Shown: positions 1 through 7,556, counted from the first letter of the stretch. The stretch: DNA of 10,352 nucleotides from Actinomortierella ambigua (GCA_016098155.1 JAAAJB010000863.1:1-10352), one strand, 5' to 3'. Numbers and translations: made by a program. The notes: a model not told the origin generated them from the sequence alone.

Positions 1-28
1 TGTGTGTGTGTGTGTTGTGTGCGTGTGT
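1..28. repeat. TG-rich microsatellite
   Basis: Seven TG dinucleotides followed by interrupted TG and CG steps run from the window's left edge, so the full tract may extend beyond it. It is a simple repeat with no coding meaning. Confidence 0.9.
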
Positions 29-775
29 TTGGGAAGTGATGATGAAGATTGGCTGTTCTGCTTGAACGAGGCGCGGGTTATACAAACAAAGGGAATGAAC
101 GTCTAGACTAAGGAGGGGGGTGAGTGTTCGACGTCCATTGCTTGACGCACGTGACGTCTGCGCAGTTTTGTAAACGACTTTAGCCAGGAGCAGAATAGAT
201 TTTTGTTTCACCCGCCAGGTAAAAATTTCCGTTGCTGGAGTTGGAAAAGAGAGAGAATGGTCCTCGGATAATACTAAACCTTAGTCTGCTGGCGTGATAC
301 CTCTCGCAAGATATCGTATCGTGGGAGGGTGGCTTCGGGTGGGCATCGCGAGGGCCTTGATCGGATGCTAAACCTTCTCCAGCATGAACAGCAGCATGCA
401 GGGGGGGGGATGGCGGGAGGATCAACCATTTCTTGATGTATATTCTTCCAGCAGCGCAGCGGGTTGTTCCGTCGTCTTTTGTGTGTACTGGGCGAGGCTG
501 TGATGCTGAAACGCGCAAGTTTCAATTGGTGGTTTCCTTCGATCGGCCGTGCATTTGTGCGCTTGCCCTCCCAGCAGCATTTTATCACAGGAGTGTTTGA
601 GCATCGTTATTGGCTGACACCTTCTCCCACCCCCCCACACAACACATTTGTCGCGGTCTTACCCCCTTTTTGCAGCTCCCATCGGTATGTTGGGTAAGCA
701 AAAGATCCTGTTTCACACGGATGGTAAAGATATTTTGTACTAACAGCAACCCGCCATGAGCAAGCAAAAAACGAC
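29..775. other. Gene-free upstream region of the hydrolase gene
   Basis: No recognisable gene lies here. Several overlapping stop-free frames of 70-110 codons occur on the minus strand, but they are low-complexity, shift frame over one another and match no family I know. The stretch contains a run of G near 400-409, C-rich tracts near 630-640, and an inverted CCAAT pentamer (ATTGG) at 609-613 about 165 bp upstream of the TATA box, which could be a CCAAT-binding (Hap-type) site. It is best read as intergenic and promoter DNA. Confidence 0.6.
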
Positions 776-783
776 TATATAAG
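776..783 (+). promoter_or_regulatory. TATA box of the alpha/beta hydrolase gene
   Basis: The octamer TATATAAG is followed about 25-35 bp later by a CT-rich stretch (797-835) typical of fungal transcription start regions. It lies about 190 bp upstream of the hydrolase ATG. No ATG occurs between the presumed start region and the putative leader intron at 865. Confidence 0.7.
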
Positions 784-864
784 AGCCTCGATCCACCTTG
801 TCTTCTCCTCATTCTTCTCCAACACTATCCAAACAAAAAAGCATTCGCTCTTTCCCTCTACGCA

Positions 865-964
865 GTATGTATTTCTCACATATTTTTGTTCTGCTCGCAG
901 CTATTGTTCTCATGACTTTGAGCATGTCATTGACCACCGCCACCTTCCCTGTCCATATCCATAG
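865..964 (+). other. Putative 5'-UTR intron of the hydrolase gene
   Basis: The segment begins with the strong donor GTATGT, has a plausible branch site (ATTGAC, near 928-933) about 30 nt before the end, a pyrimidine-rich stretch, and the acceptor ATAG just 5 nt before the hydrolase ATG. It is 100 nt long. All three upstream ATGs of the leader (868, 912, 923) fall inside it, so splicing would make the ATG at 970 the first one in the mRNA. A shorter alternative ends at the CAG at 898-900, but that would be only 36 nt long and would leave two upstream ATGs. Confidence 0.5.
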
Positions 965-969
965 CTACA

Positions 970-1677
970 ATGTCCAGCACCAAGCCCACCATCGTTCTCG
1001 TCCACGGCGCCATTGCTGATGGCTCGTCCTGGTCGGGTGTTATCGAGCGTCTGCAAGCCAAGGGCTACAACGTCTACGCTGTCCAGCAGCCTCTGAGCTC
1101 GTTGCCTGACGACATTGCCAAGGTGAACGATGCTCTCGACTGGATCCCCGGTCCCGTTGTCCTTGTCGGTCACTCGTTCGGAGGTATCGTCATCACCAAT
1201 GCTGGCAACCACGCCAAGGTCAAGGCTTTGGTCTACGTTGCAGCCTTCGCGCCGGATGAGAACCAGTCGGCGGCTGATTTGGGCAAGGACTATGCCCCCC
1301 TGGCATCTGGCAAGGCCTTCCAGTTTGACAAGCAGGGACGCTTCTATCTGACAGAGCCCGACTTCCTCAAGTACTTTGCTCCGGATGTCGAGCCCAAGAA
1401 GGCCCGCGCCATGGCGGCTGCCCAGGGTGCAGCCGATGGTGCGCGCTTCGTCTGGAAGTCGGGACCTGCTGCCTGGAAGAACAAGCCCAGCTACTTTGTC
1501 GTCAGTGAGAACGACCAGATCATCCAGCACGAGCTCGAGGCCTTTGAGGCGAAGAAGATCAAGGCTGTCAAGACTGTCTCGATCCCCAATGCCAGCCACG
1601 CTGTCCTGGTCTCCCACCCCGACCCAGTGACGAGCCTCATCGTCGAGGCTGCCGAGGCCGTTGCTAAGGGCCACTAA
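970..1677 (+). CDS. Alpha/beta-hydrolase fold protein (putative esterase-like)
   Basis: This is a 235-residue single-domain alpha/beta hydrolase (AB hydrolase_6 type), probably cytosolic because no signal peptide is seen. Seen in the sequence: the oxyanion-side motif LVHGA (10-14), the nucleophile elbow GHSFGG (67-72, Ser69), a likely acid at Asp182 in SENDQ, and a likely catalytic His210 in NASHAVLVSHPDPV. The complete triad and normal length suggest an active enzyme; the substrate cannot be told. The family is widespread in bacteria, with some fungal members, and includes small-ester hydrolases. The coding region is intronless. All 19 lysines use AAG and most codons end in C or G, a bias expected of a highly expressed gene and much stronger than in its neighbours. 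The ATG at 970 is supported by immediate entry into the first beta strand. Bacterial-to-fungal transfer is possible but unproven. Confidence 0.93.
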   Translation: MSSTKPTIVLVHGAIADGSSWSGVIERLQAKGYNVYAVQQPLSSLPDDIAKVNDALDWIPGPVVLVGHSFGGIVITNAGNHAKVKALVYVAAFAPDENQSAADLGKDYAPLASGKAFQFDKQGRFYLTEPDFLKYFAPDVEPKKARAMAAAQGAADGARFVWKSGPAAWKNKPSYFVVSENDQIIQHELEAFEAKKIKAVKTVSIPNASHAVLVSHPDPVTSLIVEAAEAVAKGH

Positions 1678-2262
1678 AAAAATGTATATAGGATCATGTA
1701 TATATTTTTCCCTCCCTCCCTCGTTGTATGTATACTCTCTCTCTCTCTCTCTTTTTAGTCATTAAACTCTTTTCTGTACCCAGTTTGCATGTCCTTACAC
1801 TGCATCGGTGGTAACGGAAAATTCGTCGGTGATTGAATTAATCGCGTTGCCCAAAAGTAGAGAAGCCGTTTGACCGGTGTTGACTGACCAAAGCTGTGGA
1901 TGACGACGCCGTACATGGACAACTAATGTTGGGGAACTAAGGCCATCTGGGCTTCTGCAACAGCACAGAGCTCGTGCAGAAAGATGAGACGTTGCTTCGC
2001 AGCATGATTCAAAGAAGGCTAAACCTCTGTTCTCTTGGTTATATAATATAAAATTTTCGGCCACGGATCCAGCAAGAACCCTTGCAAAGTAAGATGAAAA
2101 GCCCAACGTGATCGGCCGTGGAGCTGCCAGGAACTCGAGCTTTATGTTCGTAGGATGGCAGTACGCGCCCCACACAGCGTGGTAATCATTGGTGTCTTGA
2201 AATGAATCAAACACAGCAAATCATGCATGGAATGAGGATTTGACTCATGTTTCAACGGTCCC
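1678..2262. other. Intergenic spacer between hydrolase and BTB gene
   Basis: The first 120 bp hold AT-rich 3'-end sequence of the hydrolase gene. The remainder has no gene I can support. A minus-strand frame of 139 codons (1795-2214) is open but matches nothing I recognise, has a cysteine- and serine-rich haphazard composition, and sits directly against the BTB promoter. An AT-rich patch occurs at 2040-2056. Confidence 0.55.
1735..1752. repeat. CT microsatellite in the hydrolase 3' region
   Basis: Nine CT dinucleotides followed by a short T run lie about 60 bp after the hydrolase stop codon, next to TATATA-rich sequence (1684-1706) of the kind found in fungal 3' ends. The tract is probably transcribed as 3' UTR or lies just past it. 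Confidence 0.85.
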
Positions 2263-2268
2263 TATAAA
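2263..2268 (+). promoter_or_regulatory. TATA box of the BTB-BACK gene
   Basis: A TATAAA hexamer lies 57 bp upstream of the ATG at 2325, with a CT-rich stretch (2307-2318) between them. The geometry fits a short fungal 5' UTR of about 20-35 nt. Confidence 0.65.
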
Positions 2269-2324
2269 TGTCACTGGGACACGATTCTGGATGACGATAT
2301 CATACACCCTTTCCATTTTTCAAA

Positions 2325-3626
2325 ATGTCGTTCTTCGCTCGGTTGAGTGAAAACCTCCGAGAGCTCTCTCTATCTTCTGAGAATGCGGATGCCACGTTCC
2401 TTGTTGGTACGTTCGTCAAAGTCGGTGACCATTGGAGGCTTGTTTTATCTTCAGTATGTCGCGTTATTCATAACGATTGCGTCCACGGAAAAATAGGCCC
2501 CGGCGAGGCGGTCCGGTACGCTCACTCCTTGATTCTTAATGCTCGAAGCACCTTCTTCAATCGTTTGCTGACCCCAACGCCGAAGGAGTCCAAAGCACGG
2601 CTCATACGCCTGCCCAGCATCGATCCAGAGATCTTCGACCTTGTTATCGACTATATTTACGCCGGCCAATGCACTTTCACGACTGAGACTCTACCCAAGC
2701 TTGCCGCCGCTGCTCATGAGTTGGAGCTCCATGAGCTCAAGACTGGGTGCGAGGAGTATGCGTGCAAGAATTTGACCGACGAGAATGCGAGTACGATGTT
2801 GAGCACAGCCGACGAGAACGCGATGCTCTTGCTCAGAGCGTCTTCATTGGATTACATCTGCCGTCATGCCCGAGCGGTTCTCTCGTCGGAGGCCATTCTC
2901 ACGCTGGACCAAGATCTCTTTACGGAAGTGGTCGCCTCTGATAAGCTCGCGATTGATGAGCTCGAGGTGTGGCGAGCGGTGGTTCGATGGGCCCTTGCTC
3001 AGTGCCACCTAAACTTCCACTACCCAGGTATTCTCAGGTTTCCCGATTTTCCTGGTCGCTTGGCCGTGGTGCCTGTCTATGAAGAATACGACAAAATTGT
3101 GTCGCCTCCACCTCCTACAGGCGCTTCACTCGGCAAAGAGGACAGCCTAATCTACATGTCTGTCGCTGACCACACGAGCTTGTGCAACTCCGTTGCCCCA
3201 ATGCTGAGTTACATCCGGTTTCCCTTGATTTCGGTCGACAATTTCTGCCGCCTTATCGAAGGAACGGGCCTCCTCCCGTGCGAGGCCTCTCTCAAGATCT
3301 ATCGTCACCATGCCATTTCATCTGATATTACCGGTTGCCGTCTTCCTCTTCCATATCGCGCTACGCCTCCTACTGCTGCTGTTGACAAGACCACTGGCTC
3401 TGTCACCACTGGTAAGAACATTTTCTTTTGGGGGCCAAAAGCTCATTCGGCGCCTGAGGCTACCAAGAGCGAACCTGAGGCTGCCAAGAGCGAACGTGAG
3501 GCTGCCAAGAGCAAACCTGATGCTATCAAGAGCGAAGGAATAGTACCGTGGTGGGCTCATCAAGAGCGAACGAAGAGTACCGTGGTGGGTTCATCAACAT
3601 GCCTACAACACCCCTGCCGGAGCTAA
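2325..3626 (+). CDS. BTB/POZ-BACK domain protein
   Basis: The frame encodes 433 residues, or 417 if the 48-nt segment 2407-2454 is an intron. The BTB/POZ fold opens with DATFLV (22-27) and continues with AHSLILNARSTFFNRLL (66-82) and the helix-turn region FDLVIDYIYAGQCTF (104-118). A BACK-like helical region follows (about 119-226, ending VWRAVVRWALAQC), then a segment with IRFPLIS (297-303) and TGLLP...IYRHHA (314-330), typical of fungal BTB-BACK proteins. Such proteins often dimerise and act as substrate adaptors of Cullin-3 ubiquitin ligases; that role is inferred from the family, and the substrate is unknown. No Kelch or TLDc domain is seen. Residues 378-405 are four heptad repeats, and the last 28 residues are read across an out-of-frame duplication, so the true C-terminus may differ. 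The ATG follows TTTTCAAA, a good fungal start context, and is preceded by a TATA box. Confidence 0.88.
   Translation: MSFFARLSENLRELSLSSENADATFLVGTFVKVGDHWRLVLSSVCRVIHNDCVHGKIGPGEAVRYAHSLILNARSTFFNRLLTPTPKESKARLIRLPSIDPEIFDLVIDYIYAGQCTFTTETLPKLAAAAHELELHELKTGCEEYACKNLTDENASTMLSTADENAMLLLRASSLDYICRHARAVLSSEAILTLDQDLFTEVVASDKLAIDELEVWRAVVRWALAQCHLNFHYPGILRFPDFPGRLAVVPVYEEYDKIVSPPPPTGASLGKEDSLIYMSVADHTSLCNSVAPMLSYIRFPLISVDNFCRLIEGTGLLPCEASLKIYRHHAISSDITGCRLPLPYRATPPTAAVDKTTGSVTTGKNIFFWGPKAHSAPEATKSEPEAAKSEREAAKSKPDAIKSEGIVPWWAHQERTKSTVVGSSTCLQHPCRS
2407..2454 (+). other. Putative 48-nt in-frame intron inside the BTB domain
   Basis: The segment starts GTACGT and ends TTTTATCTTCAG, a strong pyrimidine-rich acceptor. 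It interrupts the BTB domain between DATFLV and the conserved AHSLILNARS block, exactly where the unspliced reading has excess residues. Its length is divisible by three and it contains no stop in frame, so both spliced and unspliced mRNAs stay open. A clear branch-point consensus is lacking (GGTGAC is the nearest), and removal would still leave a 22-residue loop. Confidence 0.55.
3456..3539 (+). repeat. Four 21-bp tandem repeats coding for a charged heptad
   Basis: Four consecutive 21-bp units, each starting GAG-GCT or GAT-GCT, encode the heptads EATKSEP, EAAKSER, EAAKSKP and DAIKSEG at residues 378-405 of the BTB protein. The units keep the reading frame. They form an alternating-charge, probably helical or disordered tail that is likely length-variable between strains. 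Confidence 0.9.
3525..3592 (+). repeat. 34-bp tandem duplication at the 3' end of the BTB gene
   Basis: Two copies of a 34-bp unit (3525-3558 and 3559-3592) beginning ATCAAGAGCGAA and containing AGTACCGTGGTGGG lie head to tail, with the start of a third (ATCAA). The unit begins inside the last 21-bp heptad repeat. Because 34 is not divisible by three, the second copy is read in another frame, so the C-terminal residues after the duplication are not those an unduplicated gene would have. Confidence 0.85.
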
Positions 3627-3693
3627 GCTCCCGTTCAAGTCCTGCAGCCATATAACCCACACTTGCTCCGGAATTTGAAAGCAGTCCTCCACC

Positions 3694-3699
3694 AATAAA
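3694..3699 (+). terminator. Polyadenylation signal of the BTB gene
   Basis: AATAAA occurs 68 bp after the BTB stop codon and is followed about 10 bp later by a T run (3707-3715), the usual layout of a fungal 3' end. Confidence 0.65.
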
Positions 3700-3719
3700 A
3701 GACATGTTTTTTTTCAGTC

Positions 3720-4740
3720 TCGGCAACTCGAGCATCCCTCATCTCACTTTTTGTTCATCATTCTCCCTCGCAACCATCTCATCTGAATTATGGGCTGCCC
3801 AATGGCAGAGGTACCGATGGCGTACAGCCGGAGCCGGTGCAGCAGCGCGCACCAAGTGTTTCCGTTGTGCGTGACATTCATTGAATTGTCAATCGCCATC
3901 AGTCCTCTTTAAGCTCACCGTTTTTTTTTCTGGACTCTCACAAGGTGTGCCATATTCGGCGCCCTAGCATGGTCATTGGCAGATGAAACGACATTCAGAG
4001 ATCGGTTATTCAGTCACCCGTGGTTTAGAGCTCGGGACCGACCTCTTTCATAATACACGGGTTGGCGGAGCAGTACGCTTGCTCGGTACGAATGTTAGTG
4101 TCTTCTATTCACATGGGTGAGGCCCCACTGCGAATTTAGGGGGGACAGCGCGTTACATTTGGACTCATTCGAGCACTGCCTTGAAGTATTCGGGTGCTAC
4201 CCAAAGCTGAACAAGCTCCAAGTGCTTGAAAACATAATGTCATCCATGGCAGATCTCCAACCAACAACACGCAGGCAGCCAACGACCAAAGAGTCAATGA
4301 TCAGGCAACCAGTGATGCAACTGCGAATACGGATGCAGCCACAAACAGCGGGCACTACCAACCATGCAGCCATCGGATACATTTTGAATGGCAATCACTG
4401 GGCCGTATGAAAGACACCCGATTAGGCAGGAAAAAAAGGCTTGCCGCCATTTTTGTCAAAATTCACTGTATAGACAGGATAGGGCGATCACTTCCAACAA
4501 CCATGTTTCCAACAACTTGAACATCTTTGGTCGCGCGTCCGTCACATCGTGCTTACCGTTGGTCTCAATACAACTTTCATCAAAAAGATGCACTCGGCAC
4601 AATGATCGGATGCTGAACCTATACGATGGGGACCATGCTGCTTCACGCTATGGGGTCACGGACCAACTTACATCTCAGTCTGGACGTGCTTTCTCAAAAT
4701 GATCAGTACGATCATCTAGCGGCGACCCTCATTCCTTAGA
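3720..4740. other. About 1 kb without a supportable gene
   Basis: A CT-rich stretch (3735-3785) precedes a small open frame, 3790-3912, that would encode a 40-residue peptide starting MGCPMAEVPM; I cannot support it as a gene. A plus-strand frame without stops runs 4230-4520 (96 codons, no early ATG) and has an N/T/A/D-rich segment followed by a basic one. Another overlaps it at 4117-4410. Neither matches a family I recognise. The stretch may contain decayed coding DNA or an unrecognised exon. Confidence 0.5.
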
Positions 4741-4748
4741 TCAAGATT

Positions 4749-4937
4749 ATGGTATATTTTGACAGCACCAGCAACGTTGAACGCCCGTTCTACTATTATA
4801 TTCGAGGTAAGCGTCTCGACCGTGCGAATCGGAGTGTACCTAGCATTTGTAGTAAATCGTCTCTCATGGGGCCTCCAAAGACCCTCAAAATGAATTTGAA
4901 ATCCTATTTTTTTTTTTGGTGCTTGTATCAACAGTGA
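4749..4937 (+). pseudogene. Probable decayed copy of the six-cysteine secreted-protein gene
   Basis: This 62-codon open frame occupies the place where a gene copy is expected in the tandem array: it stops 35 bp before an AATAAA and directly precedes the conserved intergenic block. Its end (MNLKSYFFFW then CLYQQ) resembles the end of the first intact paralogue (MMNTKLFHYW then KAY), and the DNA before the stop can be aligned with a few gaps. A central NxxxxFY-like stretch also lines up loosely. It lacks the signal peptide, the CGGG motif and GFCDYYN, and keeps only two cysteines, so it is not a functional member as read. The alternative is chance resemblance in AT-rich DNA. Confidence 0.35.
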
Positions 4938-4971
4938 GTGTTTTCTGGGCAAGCGAAGAAGAACAAGAAGA

Positions 4972-4977
4972 AATAAA
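4972..4977 (+). terminator. AATAAA signal following the decayed copy
   Basis: AATAAA stands in the same relative position as the signals behind both intact paralogues and marks the start of the shared intergenic block. It supports the view that a gene once ended just upstream. Confidence 0.5.
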
Positions 4978-6238
4978 GTGCTCTCGTGTATCGTGCCACA
5001 CGTCTGATTGCCCTCCTTTACTTTGCACCAAAAATCTATGCGCAGAAAACAAGCACAGTGTGGGGTCGGAGATAGAACAGGCAAGCACACAAATCGTGCG
5101 GGGGAGGGGAAGAATGTCCCAGAGACTACCTCTCCTTGCCTTGCAAACGCACATAAATTCCGGTGCTGTCGTTGCCAGGGTGAGCGTATGAGCATGGTTG
5201 ATTAGCTGGCTGAGAACTTTTCTTTCCAACCCTCCCCCCCTTTCACGATATACGACGGTGGGTTATCTGCAGCATACCTCGACCATGGGGTCGAGTGGAA
5301 GTTTTGAAGGTCTACAGTACTATGCGCAGCACCACATCACCATCAGCAGGATTACAACCTCGAGAATTGTACGAGGTAGCTCTGTCCTTTTTTTTGCGGA
5401 TGATAGTACTACAATAGCAGCGTAGACGGTACAGTCTTTGAGTGCTTTAAGGGTACTGGTATTTTAAGAAATGATAGCCTCGGAGTGGAAAACGCAGATA
5501 GAAGTAAAGTAAGGTGGCGACGTTCACCGTCTGTGAACCTTCGTGTTATTTAAACGAGTACTTTCCGCAAGGCTGCTACGATGGCATGATCGTTTTTGGG
5601 ATCGACGAGGTTGGGGCCACGCGCATGTTCGAGTCGTGGATGATTATGTGCCTATCCTGGTATATTTAGTCGCATTCTTTCGTGGGCAGGCATTGGGTAG
5701 CCGCCCTTTTTTTTTTCTTTTCATTAGGTAGTTCGGGAGTGCCTCATGGCATGCCCTTCAAGTCCTTCGCGTTTGTTTTTTTATTTGTTAGCTTATCAAC
5801 ATGGGTAACTTGTCGCGATAGTCCAGCAACTGAATTTTAACTCAATCTTTTGTGTGACATTTGAAATGTTTAGAGAGAAAAGGTACATGCACAGCACTTC
5901 CCGAAAAGCACATTCCACCTTGTTCATTGTTCTCACACCATGACTACCGGTTTCTTTTTTTTTTGACAGTGTCAACATCACTTGATTTCAATTTCTTTCC
6001 CTCCTCCATCTGGAGTTCTGATGCTGTGAGCGATACCTAGACTTGTGTCAAAACGCACAATGAGGTGACCTATATGAGCGTACGACATGAATCCGTCAAT
6101 GTTGTGTTGTTTATGGTCGTGTGCACCTAAATTTTCCCGTTGTCTTATCACAGCAACACTGGAGTACAAGAAAAAAGCTTTTTTTTTCTCAATGTGTGAA
6201 TCCTCGGGACGATTGAGGTCGGGATTGTGCAATGTTCG

Positions 6239-6246
6239 TATACAAG
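6239..6246 (+). promoter_or_regulatory. TATA-like element of the first secreted-protein gene
   Basis: TATACAAG aligns with TATAAAAG at 8159 in the second unit: both are preceded by a T- or GT-rich stretch ending TTCG or TGCG, and about 40 bp further upstream by GAATCC. It lies about 210 bp before the ATG, implying a long leader or a leader intron. Confidence 0.5.
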
Positions 6247-6361
6247 GGTCTACTGCCGGCTCACATCGTGCATCACGATCTCCCGCACGCTCTACTTGCT
6301 ATGTGACCCCCCCTCCCTGTGGCAAACACCGCTCTGTCTCACGCTGGGAATATGGAGCACC

Positions 6362-6424
6362 ATGAGATACAATCGCACAACTAACTTACTACTTTTCGTT
6401 TTTGCGATGCTCTATACATTGTAA
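6362..6424 (+). other. Upstream ORF in the leader of the first secreted-protein gene
   Basis: A 20-codon uORF starts MRYNRTTN, continues with a hydrophobic run and ends ...AMLYTL at TAA, 25 bp before the main ATG. The homologous leader at 8367 gives an alignable peptide with the same TN...A-(M/I)-L-(Y/C)-(T/A)-L pattern. It would be lost if the leader intron ending at 6427 is spliced. Confidence 0.35.
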
Positions 6425-6427
6425 TAG
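6381..6427 (+). other. Putative branch site and 3' splice site of a leader intron
   Basis: CTAAC (6381-6385), a pyrimidine-rich stretch and ATAG ending at 6427 form a credible fungal branch and acceptor pair 22 bp before the ATG. The same pair occurs in the homologous leader at 8389-8433. The donor is uncertain here; GTGACC near 6302 aligns with the better GTAGGT of the second gene. Confidence 0.4.
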
Positions 6428-6449
6428 AGGCAAAAGTTCGTTCCCTATC

Positions 6450-6806
6450 ATGAAGCTCCCCGCTATCCTCATTGCTTTCTGCGCCCTGGCCTGTGCCCAT
6501 GCTAGTAATACTGTCTGCGGTGGCGGCAAAATCTATGGGAGGGATGTTGAAAACCTGAGAGAAGCCCTGTATTACTTGGGACGGACAGTAGAGCATCGTT
6601 TTGAGGGTGGTAGTCATGCACACATCTGCAAAAAAACAATGTGTGTCAAATGTTTTGTTGACGGGGTCAACAGCAACCATCTTTTTTATAGATGTGACGT
6701 AGTTGCACGCCACATCGATAGCTATGTCGGCGATGGATCTTCAGGATTCTGCGACTATTACAATATGATGAATACGAAGCTTTTTCACTACTGGAAGGCG
6801 TATTGA
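6450..6806 (+). CDS. Small secreted cysteine-rich protein, paralogue 1
   Basis: The product is 118 residues with a clear signal peptide (MKLPAILIAFCALACAHA, cleavage likely after 18), so a mature protein of about 100 residues should be secreted. It has six mature cysteines (23, 60, 65, 68, 82, 101) with spacing C-x36-C-x4-C-x2-C-x13-C-x18-C, enough for three disulfides, plus CGGG (23-26), GFCDYYN (99-105) and a C-terminal LFHYW (111-115). The paralogue at 8456 keeps the last four intervals exactly, while overall mature identity is only about one third by eye. I do not recognise the family. Secretion, size and tandem copies resemble fungal effector or antimicrobial candidates, but no function can be assigned. 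The ATG is chosen because the signal peptide begins there and MKL is shared with the paralogue. Both are single-exon within the coding region. Confidence 0.85.
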   Translation: MKLPAILIAFCALACAHASNTVCGGGKIYGRDVENLREALYYLGRTVEHRFEGGSHAHICKKTMCVKCFVDGVNSNHLFYRCDVVARHIDSYVGDGSSGFCDYYNMMNTKLFHYWKAY

Positions 6807-6829
6807 CGTGCTGTGTGACGGAGCCAAAA

Positions 6830-6845
6830 AATAAAATAAAATAAA
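6830..6845 (+). terminator. Triple overlapping AATAAA after paralogue 1
   Basis: Three overlapping AATAAA hexamers (6830, 6835, 6840) begin 23 bp after the stop codon, at the position matched by AATAAA at 4972 and 8892 in the other units. Confidence 0.65.
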
Positions 6846-7501
6846 TGACCACCCCTCCCATCTCCTTGTATATCGTACCATTTTTTTGTCCTTTACTTTT
6901 GTACCAAGGTCTGTGTTGTAGTGAAAAGCGCGGGATCGGGGAGATGCAGAGGTCTTTTGCTGATGGTAAAGATTTTTCGCAGAGGCCACTCAATCACAGC
7001 AAAAGAAAACAAAAAAGATTCCAGCTTATTCGTTGCTAGGAAGAGAGTGCGAGCGTGAATGTCGAACTAGCTGAAAAAGGACCTGTTCATCTCATTAGCC
7101 AAAAACCTTCCACCAAATTGAGACGCGACCTCGAGTTGTACGTTGTATGTATGTGTCAGCCTTGGAATCTAGAGTGGAAGCCTTCTCCCTATCCGCAACA
7201 TCACATTCTCTTCATGGTCACAATGTTACGACGTGAATGAGGTAGCATTGTACTTTTTGGCGAAACGGCCATTCTCTCTTTAAGGCTACTACTGGTAGGA
7301 GTACTAGCTTTGGGATAACCTGTGGCAAGGATATCTCGAATGTTCAAGGGTGCTGATAATCTGGACGACAACACGCTTAGAGACTAGAACGCGGGCACTA
7401 TGAGGTGCACTGGTGATTCTTAATGTCTGTACCGCCTTCGTGTGTGGTCGCAACCTCGATTTGGCTGCTCTCTCAATGTTGCAAAGGCATATTCTTTCTT
7501 G

Positions 7502-7556
7502 AATCGATAAGGTCTGGGACCACGCATATATTTGAGTTGCCGAAGCTGTGCACTCC
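7502..7556 (+). repeat. 55-bp block identical to the window's right end
   Basis: This block, starting AATCGATAAGGTCTGGGACC and ending GTGCACTCC, is exactly repeated at 10298-10352. A diverged version begins ATCGACGAGG at 5601. It is the best conserved part of the intergenic unit and lies about 900 bp upstream of the paralogue 2 ATG. Confidence 0.9.

Larger units (their letters stand above)
4938..6449 (+). repeat. Tandem-array intergenic unit 1
   Basis: This spacer is homologous to 6807-8455 and partly to 8807-10352. Anchors in order: AATAAA at 4972; TCCTTTACTTT at 5014-5024 (unit 2 at 6889-6899); a GGGGTCGGAGAT-like motif near 5062 (unit 2 near 6932, unit 3 near 8980); GTTGCCAGG at 5171 (unit 2 at 7032, unit 3 at 9843); an ATCGACGAGG block at 5601 (ATCGATAAGG in units 2 and 3); TGTGTGACAT at 5851 (unit 2 at 7747); and GGAGTACAAG at 6161 (unit 2 at 8077). 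It ends in the promoter and leader of the first intact paralogue. It is the most diverged copy. No gene is seen in it. Confidence 0.75.

Noticed and set aside
180..812. Overlapping minus-strand frames of 72-112 codons in the upstream region
   Set aside because: They overlap each other in different frames, are low in complexity, and occupy the promoter region of the hydrolase gene.
910..1674. 254-codon open frame on the minus strand across the hydrolase gene
   Set aside because: It is the antisense shadow of a gene with strong C/G third-position bias; its reading is leucine- and glycine-rich without a domain, while the sense frame has a full catalytic triad.
1795..2214. 139-codon minus-strand open frame between hydrolase and BTB genes
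   Set aside because: No recognisable motif or signal peptide and a haphazard composition. An open frame of this length can arise by chance in roughly 50% GC DNA.
3790..3912. 40-residue ORF starting MGCPMAEVPM, resembling a lipidated G-alpha N-terminus
   Set aside because: Only the first three residues fit; no further G-alpha sequence follows in any frame, and there is no other support.
4716..5195. 159-codon minus-strand frame
   Set aside because: It runs across the decayed gene copy and into the conserved intergenic block, is not kept in the other units, and shows no domain.
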